A DNA stretch of 64,000 bases, taken from assembly GCF_008065115.1 (NCBI RefSeq), contig NZ_CP042913.1:2640338-2704337 (forward strand), given 5' to 3'. This DNA is from Bythopirellula goksoeyrii. Lineage in GTDB: Bacteria > Planctomycetota > Planctomycetia > Pirellulales > Lacipirellulaceae. The position numbers were made by a program, and so were the translations under genes. Numbering within the stretch: position 1 is the first letter of the stretch; every line of letters starts with the position of its first letter. This document shows, piece after piece, positions 25,249 through 33,530 of this stretch. The notes under the pieces are model-generated. The model did no database searches. It was not told the origin of the DNA and worked only from the letters and a program-made list of their open reading frames with translations.

Positions 25249-26844
25249 ATGCCACAACTGATGACCAATAACGCTGAAAACCATACAGACGATCTTTCAA
25301 CTTTGGAGAGTAACCGCCGTGAGAAAATGGCGCGTCTCCAAGAATTGGGTATCGATCCCTGGGGAGGACGTTTCGACGACCGAACTCTCGTGGGAGAGAT
25401 TCGCGCCGCTGCCGATCAGATCGCCTACCAACTCGAAGACGGTACCACGTTGCCACTCCCCGATTTCGACCAGCAAGGCCCCGATTTCAACTTTCGCCAA
25501 TGGAAAGCCGACCAGGGGAAGGGAAAGATCATTGGTCCCCAGGTGCGTGCTGCTGGTCGCATCGTATTGCACCGTGACAAGGGCAAACTACACTTCATCG
25601 ACATCCGTGATATGAGCGGTCAGATCCAGCTCATGGTTGGTCAAAAACAAGTAGGCGATGATTGGAAAACTGTTGAATTGTTGGATCTGGGAGACATCAT
25701 CGGCGTCGATGGCCAACTGGTTCGCTCCAACACAGGGGAATTGTCGATAGCCGCCGAAAGGATTCATTTTCTTACCAAATCCATCGAAACCCCGCCGGAT
25801 AAACACGGCGGGTTGCAGGATGTCGAACTCCGCCAGCGGCAACGCTATCTCGATCTGACTTACACCGAGGGTGTGCTTGATCGTTTTTTGAACCGTACCA
25901 AGATCGTACGATCCATCCGCGATACTCTTAACGGCCAGGGATTTGTCGAAGTCGAGGGTCCCACACTGCACTCAATTGCCGGGGGTGCAGCCGCGCGGCC
26001 GTTTATGACGCATCACAATACGCTCGATATGGATCTCACACTCCGCATCGCTTTGGAGTTGCACCTCAAGCGACTCATGGTGGGCGGGATTGAGCGAGTC
26101 TACGAACTGGGCCGTGTGTATCGCAACGAAGGGATCAGTCCCAGGCACAACCCTGAGTTTACAATGCTTGAGGTATATCAAGCATTTGGCGATTATCGTT
26201 CGATGATGGATCTCACCGAGGCGTGCATCTGCAACGCAATTCAGGCTACGGGGCAGTCCTATGTGCTCTCTTGGGGCGACAAGTCCATTGATTTTACGCC
26301 ACCCTTTGCCAGGCGAACTTATGCGGAGTTGTTTGAGGAAGCTACCGGGATTGATACCGAAATCCCGAACGCTGAAGCGGCCATCGCCGAACTTGCGAAA
26401 TCGCTGCATATTGAGACGAAAGGGCGACATCCTGACGTCATTAAGAGCGATGTGTTTGAGGCAAAAGTTGAAGATGCCTTGGTGGGTCCAGTCTTTGTGA
26501 TGGACTATCCGGCTAGTATCTGTCCTCTGACAAAGCGAAAGCGTGACAACCCGGCAATTGCCGAGCGATTTGAGTTGTTCATTCACGGAATGGAAGTGGC
26601 CAACGCCTATACGGAACTTAATGATCCTGACCTACAGGAAGAGTTGTTCCGCACGCAGTTGGATGGCCTGAGTGAAGAAGATTCGATGGCCAAGATGGAC
26701 ACGGACTTTGTCCGCGCCCTTCGGCACGGCATGCCGCCGGCGGGCGGACTGGGTATCGGTATTGACCGACTAGTGATGCTGTTGACCAATACCCAAACTA
26801 TCCGCGATGTGATCTTGTTTCCACTTTTGAGACCTGAGAAGTAA
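25249..26844 (+). CDS. lysS: Lysyl-tRNA synthetase, class II
   Basis: The 531-residue product has an N-terminal OB-fold anticodon-binding domain (about 60-170, with AGRIVLHRDKGKLHFIDIRD). The class II catalytic core has motif 1 near VEVEGPTLHSIAGGAAARPF, motif 2 in RVYRNEGISPRHNPEFTMLE and motif 3 in GGLGIGIDRLVMLL, all typical of LysRS. It charges tRNA-Lys. The start may be the Met at codon 1 or codon 5; both give a family-length protein. It ends 58 nt before the LolCE-type permease gene. Confidence 0.97.
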   Translation: MPQLMTNNAENHTDDLSTLESNRREKMARLQELGIDPWGGRFDDRTLVGEIRAAADQIAYQLEDGTTLPLPDFDQQGPDFNFRQWKADQGKGKIIGPQVRAAGRIVLHRDKGKLHFIDIRDMSGQIQLMVGQKQVGDDWKTVELLDLGDIIGVDGQLVRSNTGELSIAAERIHFLTKSIETPPDKHGGLQDVELRQRQRYLDLTYTEGVLDRFLNRTKIVRSIRDTLNGQGFVEVEGPTLHSIAGGAAARPFMTHHNTLDMDLTLRIALELHLKRLMVGGIERVYELGRVYRNEGISPRHNPEFTMLEVYQAFGDYRSMMDLTEACICNAIQATGQSYVLSWGDKSIDFTPPFARRTYAELFEEATGIDTEIPNAEAAIAELAKSLHIETKGRHPDVIKSDVFEAKVEDALVGPVFVMDYPASICPLTKRKRDNPAIAERFELFIHGMEVANAYTELNDPDLQEELFRTQLDGLSEEDSMAKMDTDFVRALRHGMPPAGGLGIGIDRLVMLLTNTQTIRDVILFPLLRPEK

Positions 26845-26902
26845 ACGAACTTTGCCGGAAGCTAACGCATCCGGCTCGCCTACTGGACCACGGACGGCTC
26901 CT

Positions 26903-28417
26903 ATGTACAAACTGCTTCTTTGCTGGCGTTATCTGCGCACCCGTTATATCGCACTGGTTTGCATCGTGAGTGTGATGCTTGGCGTGGCGACGATGATCGT
27001 CGTCAATAGCGTTATGGCTGGTTTTACTCACGAGATGCAAGCCCGCATTAACGGCATGCTGGGCGATTTGATCTTTGAGAGCCGCTCGATGGATGGTGTT
27101 CTCGATGCCGACGCCCATATGCAGAAGATCAAGGCGATCGCAGGGGATGCGATCGTCGGCATGTCTCCTACCGTGCATGTGCCTGGGCTGATGTACATCG
27201 ACATCAACGACCAACTGCTCACGAAGCAAATCACGATGGTGGGTATCGATGAAGAATCTTATGCAAGTGTTAGCGCTTTTGGGGATTACCTACAACACCC
27301 AGAGAACCGAAATCAACTTACATTTAAACTTCGCCAGGGAGGATATGATACTGTCGACCATCAGGTTCCAGACGAAGGTGAACAACAGCCGCGCATTCAA
27401 ATGGAACAAGCGGGTTGGACGTATCGTCAACGAAGAGCTCTGCTAAAAAAACAACGACAGCTAATTGCTGCTACTCCTTCGCCTGACTCTCAGCAGGCAA
27501 ATCCGTTTGGAAATCCCGATGACCAACAGGCCGAGGGCCGTGACTTTGATATGGCAACCGAGCAGCATGTCGGTATTGTGCTGGGAATTGGCATCTGTGG
27601 GTATCGCTCTGCAGACGGGAGTGACCATTTTGTCGCCCTGCCTGGGGACGATGTCCGCGTGAGTTTTCCCAAAGCAACCCTGCCACCTGAGGCAATCAAC
27701 GAGTTTTACACGATCACAGATTTCTATGAGAGCAAGATGAGCGAATATGATTCTAGCTTCGTGTTCGTGCCGTTGCGAGAACTACAAAAAAGCCGTGGGA
27801 TGATCGACCCCACGACGGGTGTGGGCAAATTTACCTCGATTCAGATCAAGCTGGCTCCGGGGACAAACGCAGAACAAGTGCGTGATGCCCTCCAAAATGC
27901 CTTCCCGGCTCAGTTTTACATGGTCAGCACATGGCGCGACAAACAAGGACCCCTGTTGGCGGCGGTGAATATGGAGACAGCTGTGCTAAATGTGCTGTTG
28001 TTCATGATCATCGCCGTGGCAGGCTTTGGCATTTTTGCGATCTTTCTGATGATCGTCGTAGAGAAGACGCGCGATATAGGAATACTCAAATCCCTGGGAG
28101 CCTCGGGGAGTGGAGTGATGGGAATTTTTCTTGGCTACGGTCTTAGCCTCGGCATTGTCGGTTCGGGCGTGGGCGCGGTCTTGGGACTGCTGTTCGTTGC
28201 CAACATAAATGAGATCGCAGATATCCTAGGTCGCGTCACAGGACAACCGGTGTTCGATCCCTCTGTGTATTACTTCTACAAGATCCCAACGATTGTCGCA
28301 CCATTTACCGTGACTTGGATCTGTATCGGTGCAGTTGTGATCGCCGTTATGGCTAGTGTCTTTCCTGCGCTCCGCGCAGCCAATCTCCACCCTGTGAGGG
28401 CGCTGCGTTATGAGTAG
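26903..28417 (+). CDS. LolC/LolE-type ABC transporter permease
   Basis: The 504-residue product (ATG 26903) starts with the typical YKLLLCWRYLRTRYIAL segment, has one N-terminal membrane helix (about 20-42), a large periplasmic MacB/LolE-type domain and three C-terminal helices, beginning with MIIAVAGFGIFAIFLMIVVEKTRDIGILKSLGAS in two parts. This is the FtsX-like fold of lipoprotein-releasing transporters, which extract lipoproteins from the inner membrane for outer-membrane delivery. The periplasmic domain has a Gln/Arg-rich insertion around residues 150-210. The stop overlaps the start of the ATPase gene, indicating translational coupling. A TTG at 26852 in frame was rejected as start. Confidence 0.9.
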   Translation: MYKLLLCWRYLRTRYIALVCIVSVMLGVATMIVVNSVMAGFTHEMQARINGMLGDLIFESRSMDGVLDADAHMQKIKAIAGDAIVGMSPTVHVPGLMYIDINDQLLTKQITMVGIDEESYASVSAFGDYLQHPENRNQLTFKLRQGGYDTVDHQVPDEGEQQPRIQMEQAGWTYRQRRALLKKQRQLIAATPSPDSQQANPFGNPDDQQAEGRDFDMATEQHVGIVLGIGICGYRSADGSDHFVALPGDDVRVSFPKATLPPEAINEFYTITDFYESKMSEYDSSFVFVPLRELQKSRGMIDPTTGVGKFTSIQIKLAPGTNAEQVRDALQNAFPAQFYMVSTWRDKQGPLLAAVNMETAVLNVLLFMIIAVAGFGIFAIFLMIVVEKTRDIGILKSLGASGSGVMGIFLGYGLSLGIVGSGVGAVLGLLFVANINEIADILGRVTGQPVFDPSVYYFYKIPTIVAPFTVTWICIGAVVIAVMASVFPALRAANLHPVRALRYE

Positions 28418-29195
28418 CATTTCCGATCCACGGCAGACATCACGCCCTGCTTTGCGGCTTAGCGAAGGAACTTCTGCGCTCGCGGCGCAACCCCGCTCGT
28501 CTAAAGTGCAGATGGCGACGCGGCAGTTGTTCAAGAGTTATCAAAAAGGTTCCTTCGGCATTCCCGTGTTGCAAGGAATCGACCTGGACATCTATGAAGG
28601 GGAATTCCTGGCAATTGTCGGCTCAAGTGGTTGCGGCAAGAGCACGTTGCTACACCTCTTGGGCACTCTTGATCGGCCGGATGCGGGGGAAGTGCATTTC
28701 GACGGTCATCGGATTGACAATCTTCCCAATGCCAGCCGTGACCTATTGCGGAACAAGCATTTTGGGATGATCTTTCAGTTCTACCACTTACTGCCTGAAC
28801 TAACTGCCCTGGAGAATGTGCTGGCCCCCGCCCTGATCACCGAAAGCACATTGGGTTACTGGTTTCGCCGGGGTGAACATCGCCGCCGGGCAGGAGAGCT
28901 GCTGGAACTTGTAGGAATCTCCCACCGAGCAAAACACAAGCCCCGAGAGCTCTCAGGGGGCGAAATGCAGCGGGCAGCCATCGCCCGAGCCTTGCTGAAC
29001 AAGCCCCGCGTTCTGCTGGCAGATGAACCCACAGGGAATCTTGATCGGTCAACCGGGAAGCAAATCATGAAAATCCTAGGTGAGTTGAACCAGCGGGAGA
29101 AGCTCACTATAGTCATGGTGACCCACGACCCCTGGATCGCCGAGCAGGCCGACCGGACTGTCAAGTTGGTCGAAGGCCGCATTCAGGGCAGCTGA
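28410..29195 (+). CDS. lolD: LolD-type ABC transporter ATP-binding protein
   Basis: The 261-residue product has Walker A GSSGCGKST, Q-loop FQFYHLLPELTALENV, signature LSGGEMQRAAIARALL and Walker B VLLADEPTGNLD followed by the H-loop VTHD, the hallmarks of the LolD/MacB ATPase subfamily. Its ATG overlaps the end of the permease gene by eight bases, so the two are translated together and form one exporter. The first 33 residues (Ser/Ala-rich) precede the domain, and a start at the internal Met34 is also possible. The likely role is energising lipoprotein release from the inner membrane, which fits the many lipoproteins in this window. Confidence 0.92.
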   Translation: MSSISDPRQTSRPALRLSEGTSALAAQPRSSKVQMATRQLFKSYQKGSFGIPVLQGIDLDIYEGEFLAIVGSSGCGKSTLLHLLGTLDRPDAGEVHFDGHRIDNLPNASRDLLRNKHFGMIFQFYHLLPELTALENVLAPALITESTLGYWFRRGEHRRRAGELLELVGISHRAKHKPRELSGGEMQRAAIARALLNKPRVLLADEPTGNLDRSTGKQIMKILGELNQREKLTIVMVTHDPWIAEQADRTVKLVEGRIQGS

Positions 29196-29272
29196 CTGCG
29201 AACCAGGCTGTCACAGGACTAGTCTCTGCTTTCATTATTCCGCTTTCCCAAATCCGAACTCCGCATTCCCTT

Positions 29273-30130
29273 ATGTCCCGACAAATCTACATCAACGGTT
29301 CCTTTTTTCCTCAGAAAGAGGCCAAGATCAGTGTTTTTGACCATGGACTTCTTTATGGTGATGGTGTTTTTGAAGGTCTGCGCAGCTACGTGGGAAAGGT
29401 ATTTCGCTTGGAGCAGCATGTTCGCCGACTTTATGAGTCGGCCCGGGCAATCTGCTTGGAAATTCCACTCTCCCAGGAGCAGATGTGCAAGGCAATCAAC
29501 GATTCGGTCAAGAAAAACGGTCTTACCGATGGTTACATTCGCGCGATTGTTACCCGGGGAGCCGGCACCTTGGGCCTCGATCCCAACCGCTGCAGTAATC
29601 CCCAGGTGATTATCATCGCCGATACGATAGCTCTCTATCCGCAAGAACTGTATGACAATGGTCTGGAGATCATCACCACAAGCATTACGCGCAACCACCC
29701 TTCGGCCTTAAGCCCGCGGATCAAGTCGCTTAATTATCTCAACAACATCCTGGCAAAAATCGAAGGCCTCAAAGCAGGATGCATCGAGGCCTTGATGCTC
29801 AACCACAAAGGCGAAGTCGCCGAGTGCACGGGGGACAACATCTTTCTTGTCCGTGATGAGGTGCTCTACACGCCACCTCTCGATGCTGGGATTCTCGCCG
29901 GAGTCACGCGTGAGGCAGTCATCGAATTGGCTCGCGCGGCAGGAACTGAAGTGCAAGAAGTCTCCATCACCAAGCACGACGTCTACGTGGCTGATGAGTG
30001 TTTTCTAACTGGCACCGCAGCCGAGGTGATTCCGGTAGTGAAGGTCGATGACCGCCCCATCGGCGACGGCAAACCGGGGCCGGTGACCAAGGACCTCACC
30101 GAGCGATTTCATCAACTAGCGCGGGCGTAG
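29273..30130 (+). CDS. ilvE: Branched-chain amino acid aminotransferase
   Basis: The 285-residue product is a fold-type IV PLP enzyme: GSFFPQKEAKISVFDHGLLYGDGVFEG at the start, the PLP lysine in SPRIKSLNYLNNILAK, EALMLNHKGEVAECTGDNIF and the FLTGTAAEVIPV signature near the end. This best matches IlvE, which transfers the amino group between glutamate and branched-chain keto acids. A D-amino acid transaminase or 4-amino-4-deoxychorismate lyase would look similar, but the GTAAEVIPV end favours IlvE. The gene follows the ABC operon by 77 nt on the same strand. Confidence 0.9.
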   Translation: MSRQIYINGSFFPQKEAKISVFDHGLLYGDGVFEGLRSYVGKVFRLEQHVRRLYESARAICLEIPLSQEQMCKAINDSVKKNGLTDGYIRAIVTRGAGTLGLDPNRCSNPQVIIIADTIALYPQELYDNGLEIITTSITRNHPSALSPRIKSLNYLNNILAKIEGLKAGCIEALMLNHKGEVAECTGDNIFLVRDEVLYTPPLDAGILAGVTREAVIELARAAGTEVQEVSITKHDVYVADECFLTGTAAEVIPVVKVDDRPIGDGKPGPVTKDLTERFHQLARA

Positions 30131-30163
30131 CACGAAGTGTACTTTGATTATGGAGACTAACTC

Positions 30164-30400
30164 ATGCCCAATGGTCGCCCTGGGGATCACGCATATACTG
30201 ATATTGCTGATTATGGCAATTCAATCTTTGGTGAGTAGATTGACAGACTCATTCGCGAGATCCATGAACGATGGGGGAGGCAGGAGGATGTCGCAGACCT
30301 AGCCTGGCACCACAATCCTCAATGGCACAATGCTGAAAAAGATTTACTAAAAATGCTTTTAGAACTAGTCGCAATCAAATTCCGGTTGGATTCAAAGTGA
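30164..30400 (+). pseudogene. Small MPNGRPGDH-type gene interrupted by an in-frame TAG
   Basis: From the ATG at 30164, preceded by a GGAGA ribosome site, the frame reads MPNGRPGDHAYTDIADYGNS and continues to TAG at 30236-30238. The same frame then continues as IDRLIREIHERWG through AWHHNPQWHN and a helical tail to TGA at 30398-30400, 78 codons in all. The start matches a family of small uncharacterised bacterial proteins that begin MPNGRPGDHP and have IDxLIREI just where this one does, so both sides of the TAG belong to one gene. A single base change (for example CAG to TAG) would explain it. Recoding of UAG is possible but less likely. No function is known. Confidence 0.75.
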
Positions 30401-30424
30401 TTTGCTGCCGCATAGATTGAATAA

Positions 30425-30453
30425 TTGGCTACAGTCAACTCCAGCGGTATATT
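30425..30453 (+). promoter_or_regulatory. Promoter of the toxin-antitoxin operon
   Basis: TTGGCT (30425-30430) and TATATT (30448-30453) are separated by exactly 17 nt. They stand 24 nt before the antitoxin ATG, with GGGAGA (30460-30465) as ribosome site and a run of seven T just before the start codon. The antitoxin probably represses this promoter by binding here, as is usual for such modules. Confidence 0.55.
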
Positions 30454-30476
30454 AGTATAGGGAGAAATTTTTTTCT

Positions 30477-30734
30477 ATGACAGTAAACATATCTAGTTCC
30501 GATAAACGCATTCTTGAAGAAGCTGTAAACAGCGGCCTCTACAAAGATACTCAGGAAGCCCTCAGAGAAGCCATTTTCCTTCTTCGTGAAAAGACGGCGA
30601 CTCAGGATGGAAACGTGCTTTCTAATGCTACCTGGCGCGATCGCTTGCACCAGCATCTGACTAACACACCCGCCACCGAAGCTACTTTCGTTGATGATAG
30701 CCGAGAAAGTATTTACGAAGGCCGTGGTGAATGA
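30477..30734 (+). CDS. Antitoxin of a type II toxin-antitoxin module, ribbon-helix-helix type
   Basis: The 85-residue product begins with a short strand (MTVNISS) and a helix-turn-helix pattern, SDKRILEEAVNSGLYKDTQEALREAIFLL, typical of ParD/CopG-like ribbon-helix-helix DNA-binding domains (residues 1-40). The polar C-terminal half should wrap around the toxin. The stop codon overlaps the toxin's ATG by four bases (ATGA), the standard arrangement for antitoxin followed by toxin. The promoter directly upstream is likely autoregulated. VapB-type or ParD-type naming cannot be decided from sequence alone. Confidence 0.85.
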   Translation: MTVNISSSDKRILEEAVNSGLYKDTQEALREAIFLLREKTATQDGNVLSNATWRDRLHQHLTNTPATEATFVDDSRESIYEGRGE

Positions 30735-31189
30735 TCATCTTCGTCGACACGAATGTGCTTCTGCGACTGGATCACCTTGGTCATCCTCATCGGGAGTTGG
30801 CAAAAGCGGCCCTTGAGCGTATTGTCGATGAGCAGCATACCATTCGTACGATTCCCCAAGTGCTGTACGAGTATTGGGTCGTTGCAACTCGACCCTTAGA
30901 AGCGAATGGACTCGGTTTTTCTACAGACGATACCGCTCGAATGCTTTCCGATTTCAAGGAATTGTTTCCGCCACTACGAGACGAGCGAGGCATTCTGGAG
31001 CATTGGGAAAACTTGGTCCAGACTTACAAAGTTCAAGGCAAGGCCGCTCATGATGCAAGAATAGTTGCCGCTATGCTGCGCCACGGGTTGACACATCTCA
31101 TAACTTTCAATGCTGGTGACTTTGCGCGTTTCAGTGACGTGACCGTCATGACGCCGGATGATATCGTTTCAGGTGCGCAATCTCTCTAG
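30731..31189 (+). CDS. PIN-domain ribonuclease toxin
   Basis: The 152-residue product is a PIN domain: FVDTNVLLRL with Asp6, QVLYEYWVV with Glu47, AAHDARIVAAM with Asp108 and FNAGDF with Asp130. These give the full four-acid metal site expected of an active VapC-like RNase. Such toxins cleave tRNA or rRNA when the antitoxin is degraded. Translation is coupled to the antitoxin through the four-base overlap. The module ends 34 nt before the convergent recJ gene. It may be a stabilising element left by integration near the broken small gene, but no integrase or repeats flank it. Confidence 0.88.
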   Translation: MIIFVDTNVLLRLDHLGHPHRELAKAALERIVDEQHTIRTIPQVLYEYWVVATRPLEANGLGFSTDDTARMLSDFKELFPPLRDERGILEHWENLVQTYKVQGKAAHDARIVAAMLRHGLTHLITFNAGDFARFSDVTVMTPDDIVSGAQSL

Positions 31190-31223
31190 CCGCGACACAA
31201 CTTGAAGCACGACAGAGATGAAA

Positions 31224-32963
31224 TCACTCCACGCGCCAGTCGGTGAGATGAATCTCCACCGAGGTGCGACCCCGGAAAGTGTTGAGCACGGGGCGGAAGG
31301 CGATCGACATGGGACCGTCGATGCCGGCCAGTTCTGTTTCCCAGTCGCCGCCGCCGAAGGCTACGGCACGCATTTTGACGCCATACTGATCGAACATCAT
31401 CGACAAATGGCGGCCAGTCGAGCCGATTCGTTTTGGAGCCCCTGTGAGACGTACTTCGGTGGCACACAACATCGGGGCGGAATTTCCCTGCCCAAAGGGG
31501 GCCAAGCTCTCGATCTGCTCGACGGTTTGCCGTGTGAGCATTTGAAGCGAGGCCTCCGCATCGACCAGGATATCCGTTTGGCGTGGTTCATCTCTGAGCT
31601 TTTCGGTGGCAATCTTGCAGAACGCCTTGCGAAATTCATCGAGATTGCCAGGCACGATGCGCAGCCCTGCCGCTGCGGCATGGCCGCCGTGGCTATCGAG
31701 TAGGTCCCCACACTCGGCAAGGGCTTCGTGCAGATTAAAACCGGGCACGCTCCGCGCCGACCCGATCCCCGGCTTCACCCCGAGCGGGTCGTTGGCGATC
31801 AATATCACTGGACAACAATATTTTTCTGCCAGACGTCCCGCCACGATTCCAATGACACCAGGATGCCAGTCGTGGTCGGCAAGCACGAGCGCGGGGGCTT
31901 GATGGGGATCACCAAAATCGCGAGCCTGCTTCGAGGCAGCGCGAGCCATCGAGCGTTCGAGAGTTTGCCTTTGCAGGTTAAGTTCTTCCATGTACTGGGC
32001 AATCGTATCAGCCCGCTGCATGCTTTCCGTGGTTAGGAGCTCGATGGCCAAATCAGCCTGGCCCAATCGCCCAGCCGCGTTGAGCCGCGGTCCGATGGAG
32101 AAACCCAGGTCATCTCCGGCAAGCCGAGGTTTATCATGAAGCTTCGTTGAGCGGAGCAGGGCGTCTATGCCAACGTTGGGCTCCGACTTCAGACAACCCA
32201 AGCCGTAGCGGACCAAGATGCGATTTTCGTCGATCAGCGGCACGACGTCTGCTACCGTTCCAATGGCAGCGAGCCCAACGGCTTGCAACAAGAAGCTACG
32301 TAGTCGATCTGTGACCTTTTGTCCTTCACTAGCACATTGACATACGGCCCAGGCTACCTTCAGTGCGACGGCGGCACCACACAGTCCATCGAAGGGATAA
32401 TCTCCGTCAGGTAGTCCGGGATGGACAATCGCCGCAGCGGGAGGAAGTTGGTCGGCCATTTGATGATGGTCGGTGATGATGAGCGTGAGCCCTAGATCGC
32501 GGGCATGCTGCGCTTCAGCAACACTGGCCACGCCGCAATCAACCGTCACGACTAACCTCGTTCCCTGACTGGCGATTTTCTCTAAGGCTTCGTTGTTGAG
32601 GCTGTAACCCTCATCGATGCGGTGCGGCACATAGAAGTCGACGTTCGCGTGCAGCAACTTCATACAACGCAAGAGAATCGCGGTAGCAGTCATGCCGTCG
32701 GCATCGTAATCACCATAGATGGTAATCTTGTCACCAGCCTGAATCGCGGCGTAGATAATCTCGGCAGCTCGAGTCGCACCGGGAAGCAAGGCTGGATCAC
32801 GCAGACCCGTGAGCTTTGGATCGAGAAACAGGCGGGCGTCGTCGGGATCGCTGATGCCGCGCGAGAGAAGCAGTTGAGCAACCACAGCTGGAATACCTGC
32901 CGCCTGCTGCAATGCGGCTACACAGTCGGCATCGTAGTTGGCAATGCGCCAGTGTTTGGGCAT
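31224..32963 (-). CDS. recJ: Single-stranded-DNA-specific exonuclease RecJ
   Basis: The 579-residue product has the DHH/DHHA1 arrangement of RecJ: ITIYGDYDADGMTATAIL, TVDCGVASVAE, IITDHHQMADQLPPA, SIGPRLNAAGRLGQADLAIELL and, in the DHHA1 part, HPGVIGIVAGRLAEKY with GSARSVPGFNLHEAL and HGGHAAAAGLRI. It degrades single-stranded DNA 5' to 3' in recombination and mismatch repair. The C-terminal OB-like domain ends with AFRPVLNTFRGRTSVEIHLTDWR in two segments. The length is normal. It is convergent with the toxin gene. Confidence 0.95.
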   Translation of the reverse strand: MPKHWRIANYDADCVAALQQAAGIPAVVAQLLLSRGISDPDDARLFLDPKLTGLRDPALLPGATRAAEIIYAAIQAGDKITIYGDYDADGMTATAILLRCMKLLHANVDFYVPHRIDEGYSLNNEALEKIASQGTRLVVTVDCGVASVAEAQHARDLGLTLIITDHHQMADQLPPAAAIVHPGLPDGDYPFDGLCGAAVALKVAWAVCQCASEGQKVTDRLRSFLLQAVGLAAIGTVADVVPLIDENRILVRYGLGCLKSEPNVGIDALLRSTKLHDKPRLAGDDLGFSIGPRLNAAGRLGQADLAIELLTTESMQRADTIAQYMEELNLQRQTLERSMARAASKQARDFGDPHQAPALVLADHDWHPGVIGIVAGRLAEKYCCPVILIANDPLGVKPGIGSARSVPGFNLHEALAECGDLLDSHGGHAAAAGLRIVPGNLDEFRKAFCKIATEKLRDEPRQTDILVDAEASLQMLTRQTVEQIESLAPFGQGNSAPMLCATEVRLTGAPKRIGSTGRHLSMMFDQYGVKMRAVAFGGGDWETELAGIDGPMSIAFRPVLNTFRGRTSVEIHLTDWRVE

Positions 32964-33015
32964 GTCATCCGTGAATCAAGAGCAGAGATCCGGAGGGGGA
33001 TCCCGAGCCAAAGGG

Positions 33016-33192
33016 CTATTTTTTCTTTTCGGTGTGTACAGTATGACGGCGCAAGCGGGGGGAGTATTTCTTCAGCTTAAGTTTCTCGCCTCCCAACTTA
33101 CGGCGGATCGTGTAGTTGTAGTCGCCCGTCTCTTCACAAACCAGAAAGACGGTCTCAACTTTTTTCTTGCGTTTTCCAGATTTCTTAGCCAT
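33016..33192 (-). CDS. rpmG: 50S ribosomal protein L33, cysteine-poor form
   Basis: On the minus strand an ATG at 33192 opens 58 codons ending in TAG at 33016. The product starts MAKKSGKRKKKVETVFLVCE, has the ETGDYNYTIRRK segment and ends KKYSPRLRRHTVHTEKKK, matching L33 closely in length and pattern. Three of the four zinc-binding cysteines of the C-plus form are missing (only Cys19 is left; the CxxC positions read CEET and SPRL), so this is a zinc-independent type. It starts upstream of recJ on the same strand with a 52-nt gap. Confidence 0.9.
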   Translation of the reverse strand: MAKKSGKRKKKVETVFLVCEETGDYNYTIRRKLGGEKLKLKKYSPRLRRHTVHTEKKK

Positions 33193-33530
33193 CGTATCTT
33201 CTTAATTAAGGCCTATCTCTTTCCCCTCCGGATTCCTACGAGAGGGGGTGTCAAACATGAGCGAAACAGCAGATTCTAGGCTTTTTCGTTGGATTCTTCC
33301 AGTGGTTAATCTGAGGTTAATTTTTGTGCATTCGGCTGACATGATAGGCGTTATACTAAAAGCTAGGGAAGCAGCGTTCGGGGGGGCCGCCGCTATGCCC
33401 AAAATGGGCCTTCGGTTCTGGCAAACTAGGGCCTATTCTACAGGATTATTTAGGTTCAGAGACCCCTTTGCAGCCAAACGCCGGATGTTGACGCCGCCGG
33501 CTGATCTGCAATTTACCCAGGCGCTGCCCC
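33193..33530. other. Divergent intergenic region of 338 bases
   Basis: It lies between rpmG (minus) and the prenyltransferase-repeat gene (plus). A TTATACT sequence near 33349-33355 could serve as a -10 element for the latter. An open frame from 33248 that overlaps the next gene in another frame is not gene-like. Confidence 0.4.

Noticed and set aside
27249-27446. Alternative-frame open frame inside the LolCE-type permease, as if a frameshift
   Set aside because: The permease frame is continuous and domain-like across this part; the other frame is a shadow.
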